Source of the DNA: Effrenium voratum
Lineage: Eukaryota > Sar > Dinophyceae > Suessiales > Symbiodiniaceae
Assembly: GCA_963377175.1 (NCBI GenBank)
Contig: CAUJNA010001890.1
Location: forward strand, 1,015,815 to 1,079,814
Reading direction: 5' to 3'
DNA: 64,000 nt
The notes beneath the pieces were generated by a model. The model saw nothing but the letters and a program-made list of their open reading frames with translations, had not been told where the DNA came from and searched no databases. Below are positions 30,655 through 39,991 of the stretch, one piece after another (positions within the stretch are counted from its first letter, which is position 1; each line of letters begins with the position of its first letter). Both the position numbers and the translations under genes were made by a program.

Positions 30655-31435
30655 GGAGTGGATTTTAGTGTGCCACTAGAATGGTCCAAACCCAAAATTG
30701 TGACTCAAGACTCAAGCCCATGAACTCAGAAAAAAAAGTACTAGGAGTTAGCTGGGTGTGCCCCGGTAAATGGACATGGAACATCTGCGGTCGGCTGGTG
30801 GTTTGGCTTTGACCCATACCCCAATCTGCGCTAACGTCATCATTTGATACGGCGATGATTGAAACACCAGTGGACATTGGGGAGGGGGGCTGGGGGCCAT
30901 TACTATGGCCAGTACCTAAGCATTCTAAGCAACAGAACACATCTCACTCCAATATGTATTCCACGGAAACTCTTTGAGATTCTGTCCGAGAAAAAAAAGA
31001 AAAAGCTGGCCTTACTATTCTACCATCACCCGCCTAGAATATCATAGGCCAAGGGGAAACAACCCCAGCCCCGTCCAAGCACCCAAGAAGGTGCTTTGAC
31101 CCCTTATTCCTCAAAACCAAGCTAAGCTGGACACTTAAGTCCAATCAAAGTTGAACAATCTTCAGTCAAGACCCACAGGAAGTGCGCTTGGGAGGGGTGA
31201 CAACCTCTGACAGGGCTTCCTCCATTTTTTGGAACCACCAAAAGTGGCGATCGTTCAATGGATAAACCACCTTTAAGAAATGATCCAACTGTTGCGCCGG
31301 GAGAAATCACCCAAAAAAAAACAAACATATCCAACTTTCGCTCCGGAAAAAAAAAACAAACAAAATACATGCAGTGACCGATCCCTCTGATCCCTCGGAT
31401 CCGTTTGGCCTTCGGGTTTTGAGGCTTCGGCCCGC

Positions 31436-31521
31436 CTGGTAGTGCCAGGAGAAGGACAAGGCCCAGCAAATGAGGCAAAAGATGCCGTACGGCCTAATGA
31501 GCTCGTCTGAGTTTGGGTCTG
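31436..31521 (-). CDS. exon with membrane helix
   Basis: After acceptor GTGAAAGTTTCAG the frame reads DPNSDELIRPYGIFCLICWA, then LSFSWHYQ, ending at CAG with a GC donor. It is exactly 2 + 28 codons. The helix IFCLICWALSFSW suggests a membrane protein. Confidence 0.45.
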
Positions 31522-31774
31522 CTGAAACTTTCACGGAAAAACAGAGGTACAAAAAAGGACAAGCCTTGGTTCGAGCTTGGGTGCCATTTTGTGTTTCCAG
31601 ATGCCTTGGCTCTCTACGGCAGCTTGAAAGGTCAAACAAAAATGGATGCCAAGACTTCGTAAACCAAAACATCCTTTGTGAGCTAATGTGCGCCTTCCAA
31701 ATTGTCCATGTTTTTTGTTTCTTGCGGCCAAGGGGTGTGGGTCGGACCTCTCGTGGCCCATCTGGAGTGGCCCC

Positions 31775-31985
31775 CTAAGGCAGAGGCACCAGCAAGTTCA
31801 CCACGATGGCCAGCGCGTTCAGATTCACCCGCCGCCTCGATCGAGAATCCCGATTGATTTTGTATCCCGACGCAAGGACCTTCTTTGGCTTTAGTCCCCC
31901 CTCAGGCTTCTGAAGCGCGAACCCTTGTGGTATCCCGAAGCAAGGGCCTTTGGATGAAAAGCCGTCAGGCTTCCGAAGCGCGAAT
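31775..31985 (-). CDS. terminal exon with peptide repeat and hydrophobic tail
   Basis: The frame reads FALRKPDGFSSKGPCFGIPQ, then FALQKPEGGLKPKKVLASGY, two copies of a 22-residue unit in the same frame. It then reads INRDSRSRRRVNLNALAIVV and ends NLLVPLP at TAG 31775. The acceptor CCACACCCGAG is moderate. A basic patch before a hydrophobic C-terminal tail suggests tail anchoring. Confidence 0.5.
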
Positions 31986-31994
31986 TCTCGGGTG
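31861..31994. repeat. two-unit 66-base repeat inside a coding exon
   Basis: TATCCCGA(C/A)GCAAGG…CAGGCTTC(T/C)GAAGCGCGAA is present twice. The unit length is a multiple of three, so the frame is preserved. Confidence 0.75.
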
Positions 31995-32458
31995 TGGCTC
32001 TTTTGGGGGGAGTCCTGAGTATAGTACTCCACAAGATCAGAAATGCCCAGAAAGTGGAGCACCCAAGGCCAATACCTTCCACTTGCAAACCTGATAAGAA
32101 ACAAGCCGCCCAAAAACTGGTCCCATGTTTCTTTCGTCACTCACATGCCGCGAGAGCCACAAATCACAACGGAGCGCGGAACAGACAATGTTAAGGGACC
32201 AACCAAATGCGCCGCTGGGAAATATGTTGCCTGGAAACTGGCGGCACCTATTGTGGTCTGCAAGGGATGATTGCCAAGTACCACCCAAAGACAAGACCAC
32301 ATAACACCAAACAGGGCCAAGGGGGGGTACCCTTTTCAGGGCTTAAGAAAACTCTGCTCAAAGTGGTTTAAGGGGAACCTTCTCAACATGGTTTAAGGGT
32401 CATTACCCTTTGGGTGTCGCAGCAAAAGACGCCAAACTCCCCTTTTTATGGCACAGGG

Positions 32459-32548
32459 TTCCTGAACCCTCAAACTACGCATAATCACAAGGGAACTCAT
32501 CCCATCATTTTAGGCCAACCATTTTGTTGAGTTGGAACTGTGAGAGGT
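32459..32548. mobile_element. IE-B element
   Basis: CTGAACCCTCAAACTACGCA at the left and GAGTTGGAACTGTGAG at the right, with CCCATCATTTTAGGCCAAC inside. Confidence 0.65.
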
Positions 32549-32591
32549 ACCCTTTTCAGGGTGGCTTGCAGCAAAACCAAAGGAAATGCCG

Positions 32592-33049
32592 CTACATCCC
32601 GAGGATTTTATTCATGTTGAACACGGCCGTAATGTTGACCCCAGATTAATAAACCCCTGTTTATTAATATGGGGGTGTCCCTGGTTTTAGTAGGGATTTC
32701 TACTTTTGGAGGGCAACACCCCCATATTAATAAACAGGGGTTTATTAATCCGGGGTCAACATTATTCATTTTGAACAAAGCCTTAAGGTGTTGCTTTGCT
32801 CTCTCCTGAGCGCCAGGCTTGGCTGCCGGCTTCAGCGGCAGCATGGCCTGGGCGGTTTTCAAGATATGGCCATGGGTCAAAACCCTGTACCCCCAGTGAA
32901 CATCCCAATCCCCACTAAAATAGACTAAAATTGGTGGTGCACCTACCCCAAAATGCTACCATTGGTTTTGACCCACAGCCATATGGCTGGCACGTCCTTT
33001 TTCTTCCCCTCCCCAAATGGCTCAAAGGCGTGGCTTTCATTTTTTCCTG
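32592..33049 (-). CDS. gene 3' end interrupted by two elements
   Basis: A coding frame reads KTAQAMLPLKPAAKPGAQER, then AKQHLKALFKMN. It is then interrupted by an IE-K palindrome. Removing the element plus one copy of its 21-base flanking repeat continues the frame as KILGM then TAG at 32592. Upstream, an exon (33049-32986) reads ESHAFEPFGEGKKKDVPAIW and would join across the IE-F element (32988-32871), but that element now lacks an AG at its end. The 5' exon follows an IE-B acceptor (TGATGGTTCAG). The function is unknown. Confidence 0.5.
32631..32763. mobile_element. IE-K element, near-perfect palindrome
   Basis: 133 bases with arms of about 50 bases: AATGTTGACCCCAGATTAAT…ATTAATCCGGGGTCAACATT. 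The flanks 32610-32630 and 32764-32784 are direct repeats (ATTCAT.TTGAACA..GCC.T, 16 of 21 identical), a long target duplication. The copy is a strong cruciform candidate. Confidence 0.85.
32871..32988. mobile_element. IE-F element
   Basis: GGCCATGGGTCAAAACCCTG at the left and TTGGTTTTGACCCACAGCC at the right, with GTGAACATCCC and GGTGGTGCACCTACCCC inside. Confidence 0.75.
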
Positions 33050-33141
33050 AACCATCAAACTACCTAGAAACAAGTGGCATGCACACAGTCCATAAGTTTG
33101 ATAACCCACGTTTAAGTTGGAAACTTGAGGGTCCAAGTACG
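33047..33141. mobile_element. IE-B element
   Basis: Plus-strand CTGAACCATCAAACTACC…ACTTGAGGGTCCAAGTAC. On the minus strand it offers donor GTACTTGGACCC and acceptor GATGGTTCAG. GC-rich frames lie on both sides. Confidence 0.6.
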
Positions 33142-33732
33142 CAAAAAGATACTCCACCCACATGCTCCCAACTGTTCGGGCCTTCGGAAGAGGGGCCGAA
33201 AAGGGTGTCCCTAAGAGGGGTTGGACTCCTAGCAAGGTCCATCAGCGTCTGGGCAGTGGATCACAGGCAGGCCAGTATAGTAGGGAACCAAGCATCGTCC
33301 TTTCATTTTTCAAAGGGTGGTTCCCTTGGCTACCTACTATACCGGCAAATAGATCTTCCCTTGCAAAATTCGGCGCACCTCCAGGAGAACATCCGGACTC
33401 GAGGCAAGCCATGCATGCTTCTAGCTGGTGGCACCTGAAGGGTCTAAGTGGCCTTCTAGGATCGTGGCCCAAAAATGGTTTGCCACTAAAATGGTCTTCC
33501 CAAGAAGTTTGAAGTCCGGGAACTCAAACAGAGAGTGGAAGTTTGAAGGGGTTCAAGTACCTTCTACACTTGAACCCTTGGGCGTAGTCTTCACAAGAGG
33601 CGCAGATCATTTTCCTTGCCCAACGGAATCAGCTGGCAACCCCCAGAGGCCCGGAGCAAGGAGGAGTTTCCTTCTTGAAGTCGGATGGCCCCCGAGCAAC
33701 TTGATTTCGTCGCACTCTGAAAACAGCTGAAA

Positions 33733-33838
33733 TCTCACTTCCCAAGTTGACTGGCCAAAAAAAGTCCAAACTTTATATTTACCACTAAAATAGTCTTCCC
33801 AAAAAGTTTAAAGTTCATGAACTCAGGAAGTGAGAAAT
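33733..33838. mobile_element. IE-I element
   Basis: TCACTTCCCAAGTTGACTGG…CATGAACTCAGGAAGTGAG. The interior CACTAAAATAGTCTTCCCAA is the family signature. A partial copy lies at 33478. Confidence 0.7.
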
Positions 33839-33897
33839 AGGGGGGGGGGGCGTCCATGTTCTTTAAAGTTGCTAAGGTACTTTGACACATTCTAAGG

Positions 33898-33990
33898 CGC
33901 TTCCTGAGTGGATTGGCCAGCGAATGTCCCCCAACAACATATTCACATGCTCCCCAAGAAAAAGAAGCTCAGGAACTCAGGGAGTGAGTT
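33898..33990. mobile_element. IE-I element
   Basis: CGCTTCCTGAGTGGATTGGC…GGAACTCAGGGAGTGAG, ending one base before the stop codon of the next exon. Confidence 0.65.
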
Positions 33991-33991
33991 T

Positions 33992-34063
33992 TCATGCGTC
34001 AATCCTCCTCAACTTGCGCTTGGACCGAGGTAAAAGTTCGCTCCCTGCCTCATCGAGGCCAGC
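33992..34063 (-). CDS. 24-codon terminal exon, basic C-terminus
   Basis: It starts after acceptor TTTCATCTTTTGCCCAG in phase 0 and reads AGLDEAGSELLPRSKRKLRR, then IDA and TGA. The strong pyrimidine tract and exact phase support it. Confidence 0.55.
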   Translation of the reverse strand, partial: AGLDEAGSELLPRSKRKLRRIDA

Positions 34064-34195
34064 CTGGGCAAAAGATGAAACTCCCCCCAAGAAACGCCGA
34101 GGACCCAGCCTCAGATGCTCAGTGGCGGAAAAGAAGGGCACCGTTTTTTTGGTGGTTCCGCATTGCTCAAGACCCCACCCCCCCAAAAAAAAGGG

Positions 34196-34275
34196 AGAGT
34201 CTCCTTCTCACCCTTTTAAGCTGGGTCCAGCCCTTGCTTTTGGGGTGCTCCGATCAGTCTCGGAGACTCCAGGTA
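34196..34275. mobile_element. IE-A element, diverged
   Basis: GAGAGTCTCCTTCTCACCC at the left and CTCGGAGACTCCAGGTAC at the right. Confidence 0.65.
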
Positions 34276-34278
34276 CCC

Positions 34279-34392
34279 TCCATTTGCAAATAGGTCCGCT
34301 GGAAAGCATGAGAAAATATGTCCAGTAGTGAAATCGATTTCCTTTAAAACCAACAGGGGGAAATAAGAAATTATCATTTCAGTAAATGGAAG
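34279..34392. mobile_element. IE-C element
   Basis: CTCCATTTGC…CAGTAAATGGAAG with the family interior CCTTTAAAACCAACAGG, four bases from the IE-A copy. Confidence 0.75.
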
Positions 34393-34506
34393 GAACAAAC
34401 TTCTCGACGGACCGGCCCGTTTTGAGGTCCAAGAGCTTCTAAGGGAGGTTGATTCCTCTAGCCCGATAGGGCAGGGAACTTTTCTGATTCTTAGGGTTGA
34501 AGATTT

Positions 34507-34600
34507 TCCTGGACCCGCGAAAGAAGTTGCAACTTGAAAACCAAAAATATGGGCTGGGTGAATTCCACTCCTTTTTGGGTCGTTCTTTCGGGTCCCGTCC
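34507..34600. mobile_element. IE-B element
   Basis: CCTGGACCCGCGAAAGAAG at the left and GGGTCGTTCTTTCGGGTCCC at the right, with GGGCTGGGTGAATTCC inside. Confidence 0.6.
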
Positions 34601-34649
34601 TCCCAAAACAAAACGCCCGCCAGCCCGGACCTTGCGAGCGAGCCTTTTC

Positions 34650-34825
34650 TCAGCACGGGCAGCAAAAGGCCACGCGGCATTTTTGCCAGCCCCAGCTGGT
34701 GATGGTGTCAAAGCCATCACATCCGCTGTGGGCGTAGTAAGTCAATTCCTCAGCTTTCGCCACATTCCGCGGGGCGGTTCTACTGACAAAACACTGGCCA
34801 AGCCATGCAAACCACTGTTTAACTT
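34650..34825 (-). CDS. 57-residue terminal exon, aromatic and Cys-rich
   Basis: It is bounded by acceptor GGACAGCCCAG, which is the end of an IE-E element, and TGA at 34650. It is exactly 2 + 58 codons. It reads VKQWFAWLGQCFVSRTAPRN, then ELTYYAHSGCDGFDTITSWG and WQKCRVAFCCPC. The CCPC end and aromatic content are distinctive. A possible first exon upstream (about 35010-34930) begins MLRVVVLCESAANRFYQIRL and would need a GA donor. The family is unknown. Confidence 0.6.
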
Positions 34826-34905
34826 CTGGGCTGTCCGCAGATCCCCTGCCAAAAGTTCAACTTTTGGTGGGTTAAATTGACACCCCAACTAAACCCTAGG
34901 AACTA
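34826..34905. mobile_element. IE-E element
   Basis: GGGCTGTCCGCAGATCCCCT with hairpin CCAAAAGTTCAACTTTTGG. On the minus strand it ends GATCTGCGGACAGCCCAG, the acceptor of the next exon. Confidence 0.7.
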
Positions 34906-35079
34906 AAGGGGACGGCTCGGAACCGCAAAAATTTATCGAAACTCCGTCTGGAGCCTTATTTGATAAAACCGATTCGCAGCACTCTCGCACAACACAACAA
35001 CTCGCAACATGGCTCAAGCGTCAAAATGAACCTGGACCCTCAAGCTACCCGTATTTTTTTCAAGGAAAAAAACAACGGC

Positions 35080-35260
35080 CATTCGCCCGTTGATTCATTT
35101 TGGGTCTGGCAAAAGCCCACTTTTCCGTTGGAGTTTTGAAGAGCCGGGTATTGTTCAAAATCGAAGGGCGCAAGGTACCGACTGACGGGCCTTTAGGTTC
35201 CAAGCCAGCAGCAAGCACGACCCAAAACTTGGACCACCCCATTTGATCCACCTGTCTCCA
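35080..35260 (-). CDS. possible exon
   Basis: The minus frame QVDQMGWSKFWVVLAAGLEP, then GTLRPSILNNTRLFKTPTEK, is open and protein-like. Splice sites are unclear. Confidence 0.35.
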
Positions 35261-35278
35261 TGATCCTGGCACAAATGA

Positions 35279-35335
35279 ATAAGTCCCCTAATGTACCCGA
35301 CCCTACGACCCTATATATAACTTGGGGGACTTATT
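35279..35335. repeat. inverted repeat with 14-base arms
   Basis: AATAAGTCCCCTAA and TTGGGGGACTTATT pair with one mismatch. It is a single copy in the window and may be another small element. Confidence 0.6.
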
Positions 35336-35381
35336 ACCCAAGGGCATTAACCACTTTTTTGCAAGGAGAGGGTTTCCAGAC

Positions 35382-35560
35382 CTATTTTTGCCAGGAAGCA
35401 CCCTTCCGATACTCATAGACTTCCACAGTGCCAGGGATTTTGCAGTCCGGAGGATATGCGTAGAACGCCTCGGCCGCATGTTTCGTCTCGATCGACAAAT
35501 GATATCGCAGGTGATTGTGGTGGTTGGCCTGCGCGACTGCAGTGTCGTCATACCCGGTGA
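35382..35560 (-). CDS. terminal exon, unknown protein
   Basis: The frame reads AVAQANHHNHLRYHLSIETK, then HAAEAFYAYPPDCKIPGTVE and VYEYRKGASWQK, with TAG at 35382. Several candidate acceptors lie near 35545 (CACTGCAG, GTCGCGCAG). The sequence is clearly protein-like, with a His-rich start and a beta-like end. No family is named. Confidence 0.55.
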
Positions 35561-35822
35561 GGAGCGTTGACGGGTGAAAAGGGTCAAAGCGTCTTCTTAA
35601 AGGCACTTGGACCCTTACATTCTGAGATTCTTGAGCCCCCAGGTGCAAAAGCTCGCTTTGGACTGATATGTGAAAGGCATACCTACACCAATCGCACGTC
35701 CCCGAGACTCCTGTAAGTTCTCACTGTGTGTTTCCAGCTAACCGGGGTTTCTTACCATGTTTTCCACATGGTTTCCTCTGGCTTACTACAATAGCTAGCA
35801 CTGAAAACATAACGTGTATGGG

Positions 35823-36242
35823 TCATCTGAAAATGCTTGGACCCTGTGGACATGTTGTGTGATCACGTATGGATATCTGGGTGTGTGTTTTGGTTGAGGG
35901 TACCATTTTTGGTGTGGCAAAGGGAAATCGGAAAATCACCATGTTGGGGGGGGGGGTTCGCGAAAAAAAAAACAAAGGAGAAAAACAGCCATCTACCGAC
36001 CCTTTACGGGATGTGTCACATGGTTTGTTCGTGTGATGCACAAAGGGGCTGAACATTGCGAGCGCCAGTCTGCAACCTTTGGTGCCACGCCGATACGACG
36101 GGTCAAGTGAGGCTCGGTTCAGGCGGGTTCGGAGTACTTTTTCCGTCTGCCCCCACAAAGGGGGCAGTGGAAGCATGTCGAAAGGGGCGTGTTGCGTGAG
36201 CAAGCGAATGCCTTCTTTCGAGGAAAAAATGCTGACCTGCAC
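35823..36242 (-). CDS. possible exon region
   Basis: A 139-codon open frame. The part 36010-36230 is GC-rich and reads LLTQHAPFDMLPLPPLWGQT, then RTRLNRASLDPSYRRGTKGC. Neighbouring frames are also open, so the call is weak. Confidence 0.3.
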   Translation of the reverse strand: MQVSIFSSKEGIRLLTQHAPFDMLPLPPLWGQTEKVLRTRLNRASLDPSYRRGTKGCRLALAMFSPFVHHTNKPCDTSRKGSVDGCFSPLFFFSRTPPPNMVIFRFPFATPKMVPSTKTHTQISIRDHTTCPQGPSIFR

Positions 36243-36302
36243 ACCTCATCGACATCATCACCGCTGACTGGAAATCATGCAACCTGGTGGAACCTTGGGA
36301 TG

Positions 36303-36361
36303 TACTTTTTGGGGGTTTAGTGGAAAGCACCTATTTCCCCAAAAGTTAAAGTCTAAAGATC
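36303..36361. mobile_element. IE-E element, partial
   Basis: ACTTTTTGGGGGTTTAGTGG to AGTTAAAGTCTAAAGATC, the right half of the family. Confidence 0.6.
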
Positions 36362-36461
36362 GTCAACGAGCCATGCAATCGCCAAGGCTCCGTCTTCTCC
36401 AGTTTCCAGTCACTCGCCACGCCCTCGGCCTCGTCCGGATGGCAGTACAGCGCCGACTCAC
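36362..36461 (-). CDS. candidate exon, unknown protein
   Basis: After acceptor GCAAAG (or TTTCTGAG) the frame reads ESALYCHPDEAEGVASDWKL, then EKTEPWRLHGS, directly followed by an IE-E element. GC3 is high. The plus frame over the same bases lacks this character. Confidence 0.45.
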
Positions 36462-36534
36462 CTTTGCCTCAGAAACAATCAACAGGGTTGTCTGATTTCA
36501 GGGAACCCTATCAAAGTTGGGGGCCACCAACATA

Positions 36535-36552
36535 CACACACACACACACACA
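36535..36552. repeat. (CA)n microsatellite
   Basis: Eight to nine CA units. Confidence 0.95.
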
Positions 36553-36559
36553 CCACGCG

Positions 36560-37200
36560 AAACAAAGCATGGTAACGGACAATCTTACCTGGAAATGGGT
36601 TGGCAATTATATTGTTACATATCGGTTTTGCGTAGCAAGAGATGAAGCAAGATACATCCCTTGATGGGCGCCAACTCACCAAACCAAAATAAAAGCAAAC
36701 CCCAACCAAACAAAGCAAACCAACAAAAAAACACTTATATACGCACAAAACACAGGCAACAATCATAAATGTCTACAACCAAAGACATAACAACCAACCA
36801 AATAAAATCACAATCCAACAAAGCAACAACAGAACGATATCACCACAACAGCAACCCCCGCAAAACGCAACAACCAAGGATTCTAAATACGTAGCCGGGA
36901 GTACAGCCTACTTGGATCCCCTGAAAAACTTGGCGTGACTTGTCCATTGTCAACGCCAAGGGCAACAGAGAAATGCAAAGCAAACAACCCACAAAGCACG
37001 CACCCCGGCTTCCAGTTACAATGCCATCCTAGTAGGCAACTAGGAGAAATAATCATGCAAAGCCCAAAGGAACAATCACTTGTTACCTGCGAATTGAAGT
37101 GGGAACTGGAAGCACTGGCACACAACACACCAAACCAACCAGCAGAAACCGAAACGCAACCAATCGGTTTAGCGTGTCTTAAAATAGGGGCACACCCCCC
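36560..37200. other. stretch rich in ACAAA words, no gene
   Basis: AACCAAACAAA and CAACAAC words dominate 36680-36880. No open frame of exon character was seen. Confidence 0.5.
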
Positions 37201-37255
37201 TCAACATGTGTGGTCTCCTCTTGGTTTCCTATAAAAACCACAAAACAAAAGGTAC

Positions 37256-37407
37256 AGGCGAGGTGCGGTAGCACTGGATAGGCACGGCGCGTGTATCGCA
37301 TGCATCGCTCTGTCCGCTTTCGCTTTCAAAGGCATGGCCGAGGATCTGCTCGAAGGCCCAGCCCCAGGTTTCCATCTGCGGGAACTGGGGATCCTCGGAT
37401 ACCAAGT
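37256..37407 (-). CDS. 50-codon internal exon, unknown protein
   Basis: It follows acceptor CTCCTTGCCCAAG and ends at donor GTACC, exactly 2 + 50 codons. It reads LVSEDPQFPQMETWGWAFEQ, then ILGHAFESESGQSDACDTRA. The coding composition is convincing. The acceptor lies at the edge of a half IE-A element (37418-37440). Confidence 0.55.
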
Positions 37408-37560
37408 CTTGGGCAAGGAGAAGGAGACTCCAGGTACCCTGTTTTGCTTTGGCTTGCAGAGACACCCACAGGAAAACCATCGAGTATACGGGTGCTATTT
37501 TAAGAGAAACCAACTGTGCAAGGCGGTCAAACGCGACATGAGATGTTTTTGTTAGATGTC

Positions 37561-37644
37561 TACCTGCACCCGAAAGAACTATCCATTTAAAAAAAAGGGG
37601 AACTCGCCCATATCATAATTTTATTAAATTGGAGGGTCCATGTA
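37561..37644. mobile_element. IE-B element
   Basis: TACCTGCACCCGAAAGAAC to AAATTGGAGGGTCCATGTA. Confidence 0.6.
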
Positions 37645-37911
37645 AGCATCTCCGGAAAACCTCCGGTCAACCGCAACCCAGTTGCCCGAGACAAACTCTT
37701 GGGGTGACCTTTGTGGGGAGTGCAAGCCCCTGGACAATTGGGTGTGGTCGCTCAAAAGGGCAGCCACCCCCTGTTTTTAGCATGCACGAGTACCTGAATT
37801 CTCAAGATTCCTTTAAACATGAAAAATCATGCGACAAGTCTGGGGTGCATTCCCTTTGTTTAGGTAGTTTGAGGGTTCAGGCAGGGTTCTGTGCTTGGAC
37901 TACCCCAAGGC

Positions 37912-37968
37912 AGACTTAAACCCAGGGGTGCTTGATTCCTCAAAAGGAAAACCCCTGGGTGTAAGTCT
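37912..37968. repeat. 18-base-arm hairpin
   Basis: AGACTTAAACCCAGGGGT and ACCCCTGGGTGTAAGTCT pair with one mismatch around a 21-base loop. Confidence 0.7.
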
Positions 37969-38012
37969 ACCCCGAGACGTAGTCAAAACAACGGAGCCCT
38001 GGGTCCAGGTAC

Positions 38013-38130
38013 TCCCCGAGCTTTTGCAACAGCCCAAGCCGCAGGCAACGAGACCAGATAGGACATCTCCTGCTTTCGGAAGACTGACACCGGCAGTGTT
38101 CGCGGCTTTGACCTTCGATGCCATGCCAAG
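38013..38130 (-). CDS. internal exon, unknown protein
   Basis: It follows a strong acceptor GTTCTTTTTTTCGCAAG and reads LGMASKVKAANTAGVSLPKA, then GDVLSGLVACGLGCCKSSG. The donor GTACCTGGACCC is the end of an IE-B-type repeat. It is Ala/Gly/Cys-rich, perhaps a membrane or targeting segment. Confidence 0.55.
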
Positions 38131-38167
38131 CTTGCGAAAAAAAGAACGCACTGCCTGCGTATGAATC

Positions 38168-38278
38168 TACCTACAGTAAACCCTCGAAACTCAAACTGAA
38201 ACATAGGTTCTTGCAACCCAACATTGTGGTTGATGATCTTTCCCTTTTTCATATGGGTAGTTCTTTCGGGCCCAGGTG
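38168..38278. mobile_element. IE-B element, diverged
   Basis: TACCTACAGTAAACCCTCG to GTTCTTTCGGGCCCAGGTG with CTTGCAACCCAACATTG inside. Confidence 0.55.
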
Positions 38279-38463
38279 GGCAAATTACAATAACTCATGA
38301 ACCGGCAAGGGAATTCCCATGTCACGTTCATGGGTGAGCTCTGTTTACTCACCATTGTGCAAATAACATTTCAGGGGCTCATTGGCTTGTTTGCATGCGA
38401 GATTATCCGCCGACCATTTCGGAGGAGTCCATGTTTCCGGGAAAATGGTAAGCCCGCGCAATT

Positions 38464-38585
38464 GGGCTGTCAGTTTTCAGATCCCCTGCGAACGGTTTGA
38501 CATGGTTTGACTTGGGTAAATGGACACCCAACCAGTGTAAACGGTAAAAAAACAATTAAAAGCGCAAGAACCAAAGGAACCGGAT
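38464..38585. mobile_element. IE-E element, diverged
   Basis: GGGCTGTCAGTTTTCAGATC and GGAACCGGATGGCA share the family ends. The central hairpin has decayed to GACATGGTTTGACTTGGG. Confidence 0.5.
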
Positions 38586-38760
38586 GGCAAGGCAAACGAG
38601 CGAAACGCCTCCCCCAAAATGTGGCAAAACCCCCCTGGACACTTCGGCCCTGGAACTTTCAGAACCCACAAGTCGACATCTTGGCTCCGAGAAATGGCCA
38701 AGCAGCGGGGTGAAGAGGTCTCCAAGTGGCTCTGTCTTTCTTTGAGGGACCAAACTTGTT
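38580..38760 (-). CDS. possible exon, frame unresolved
   Basis: Two minus frames are open: PLGDLFTPLLGHFSEPRCRL and KERQSHLETSSPRCLAISRS. GC3 is moderate. The splice pair is unknown. Confidence 0.35.
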
Positions 38761-39414
38761 TCAAACATGGGCTATTGTTAAACAAACTGGGTGAAATCCG
38801 TTCTTTATGGCTAGTTTGAGGGTTCAGGAGGGTTTGCTATACCTGGAGTCTCCGATTCTCCCGAATCAAACATGGGTCCACCCCTTTGGTTTGGGTAACC
38901 CAACAAAGATGGGGTGAATGCCGTTTTGGATTAAGGGTCCAGGCATCTTTTTAAGGTTGGTCTCCCTACCCCCCCCCGGCAAATGGCGTTGGTTTTCCTC
39001 TTGGTTTCCAGAACCAAAGTCTTTCTTTCTCAAGCGCCGAGAAGTCTCTGCTAACGCATGGGGAGCGGTCACTCAACCCTCTTGAATTCAGCCAGCCAAA
39101 ACGGGCCCCTGAACCAAAGTCGCTGCTAAGGAAATGCCCACTGAGTCACAATCACAACCCGGTATTAACATGGTCCAAGCCCAGAACCATGCTTCAAGAA
39201 TTAAGACCGCCCCTTACTAACCTTCATCAATCCCCAGGTTTTGATTGTCTAAGGGTTTTTGTAGCACACCCTGGGAATACACCCACTGGGTATTGACCCC
39301 ATTTAGGCACATTTCCGGATATAGCCGCGTGTTTTGTTGAAGCATTCTGGGTCATTTCAGGGTGTAATCCCAGGGTGTAATCCAAAAACCCTCAGAGATT
39401 GTGGCTCTGGACCG

Positions 39415-39562
39415 ATGCTCCACGCCTGGCGCCGGAGCTGCCGTCCCAGACTTGCTTCACCAAGGCGGCGCCCGCTTTGTTCTGAGGATCCCAGAAGTCG
39501 TAGCTGTCCTCGGCCCAGCGAAAAACCAGCCGAGCAGCGCCCATTTGCGGAGCCACCCGGGC
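39415..39562 (-). CDS. exon, unknown protein
   Basis: The frame reads VAPQMGAARLVFRWAEDSYD, then FWDPQNKAGAALVKQVWDGS. It is GC-rich, with an acceptor near GGACCCAG (39575) at the edge of an IE-O element. No stop was found within the coding part. No family is named. Confidence 0.5.
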
Positions 39563-39577
39563 TGACCTTTTCTGGGT

Positions 39578-39675
39578 CCTCCAGTAGAGAGGTAAGAATA
39601 AGGGTACCCTTTTTTTCCATACTCTATTTTCGTAGGGGAACCCTCCCAAGGGCACTACTGGCGCACCTAGTTTTA
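39578..39675. mobile_element. IE-O element
   Basis: GGTCCTCCAGTAGAGAGGTA to CGTAGGGGAACCCTCCCAAG. Directly 5' on the plus strand, CAGGGTGTAATCC is tandemly doubled (39358-39386). Confidence 0.5.
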
Positions 39676-39894
39676 GTTCAAGATGGGTTATCAAGTTGTG
39701 TTTTTGCCTGGAACCTCAAAATGATTGTAAATGTGGATTATTGTACAACAAAAAATGGGGGTGAGTCCCCCTGTTTTATGAGTTTGAGGGTTTCTTTGAC
39801 TGGAACCACACATTTCCTTTGAACATGAGTTTGTTCAACAGAAGTGGATTCCATTTTTTATGGGTAGTTTGACGGGATCAGGTAGGCTTTACTA

Positions 39895-39991
39895 TACCTG
39901 GAGTGTCTCCATGACCCTTTGAACAGGGATCCACAACCCCTGTATTTTGGGACATGACCACCATTTCTTTACGGGTCATGGAGACTGCAGG
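39895..39991. mobile_element. IE-A element, CATGACCC subtype
   Basis: TACCTGGAGTGTCTCCATGA…GGGTCATGGAGACTGCAGG. Confidence 0.75.

Noticed and set aside
32871..32988. IE-F as a functional intron
   Set aside because: The frames could join, but the required acceptor reads GG instead of AG in this copy, so it is mentioned only as a possibility.
34985..35005. ACATGGCTCAAG on the plus strand as a DinoSL relict
   Set aside because: The match is nine bases and nothing downstream looks like a 5' UTR or retrogene.
36895..37130. 81-codon minus ORF with hydrophobic stretches
   Set aside because: Low GC3, no splice pair and word composition like the surrounding ACAAA-rich DNA.
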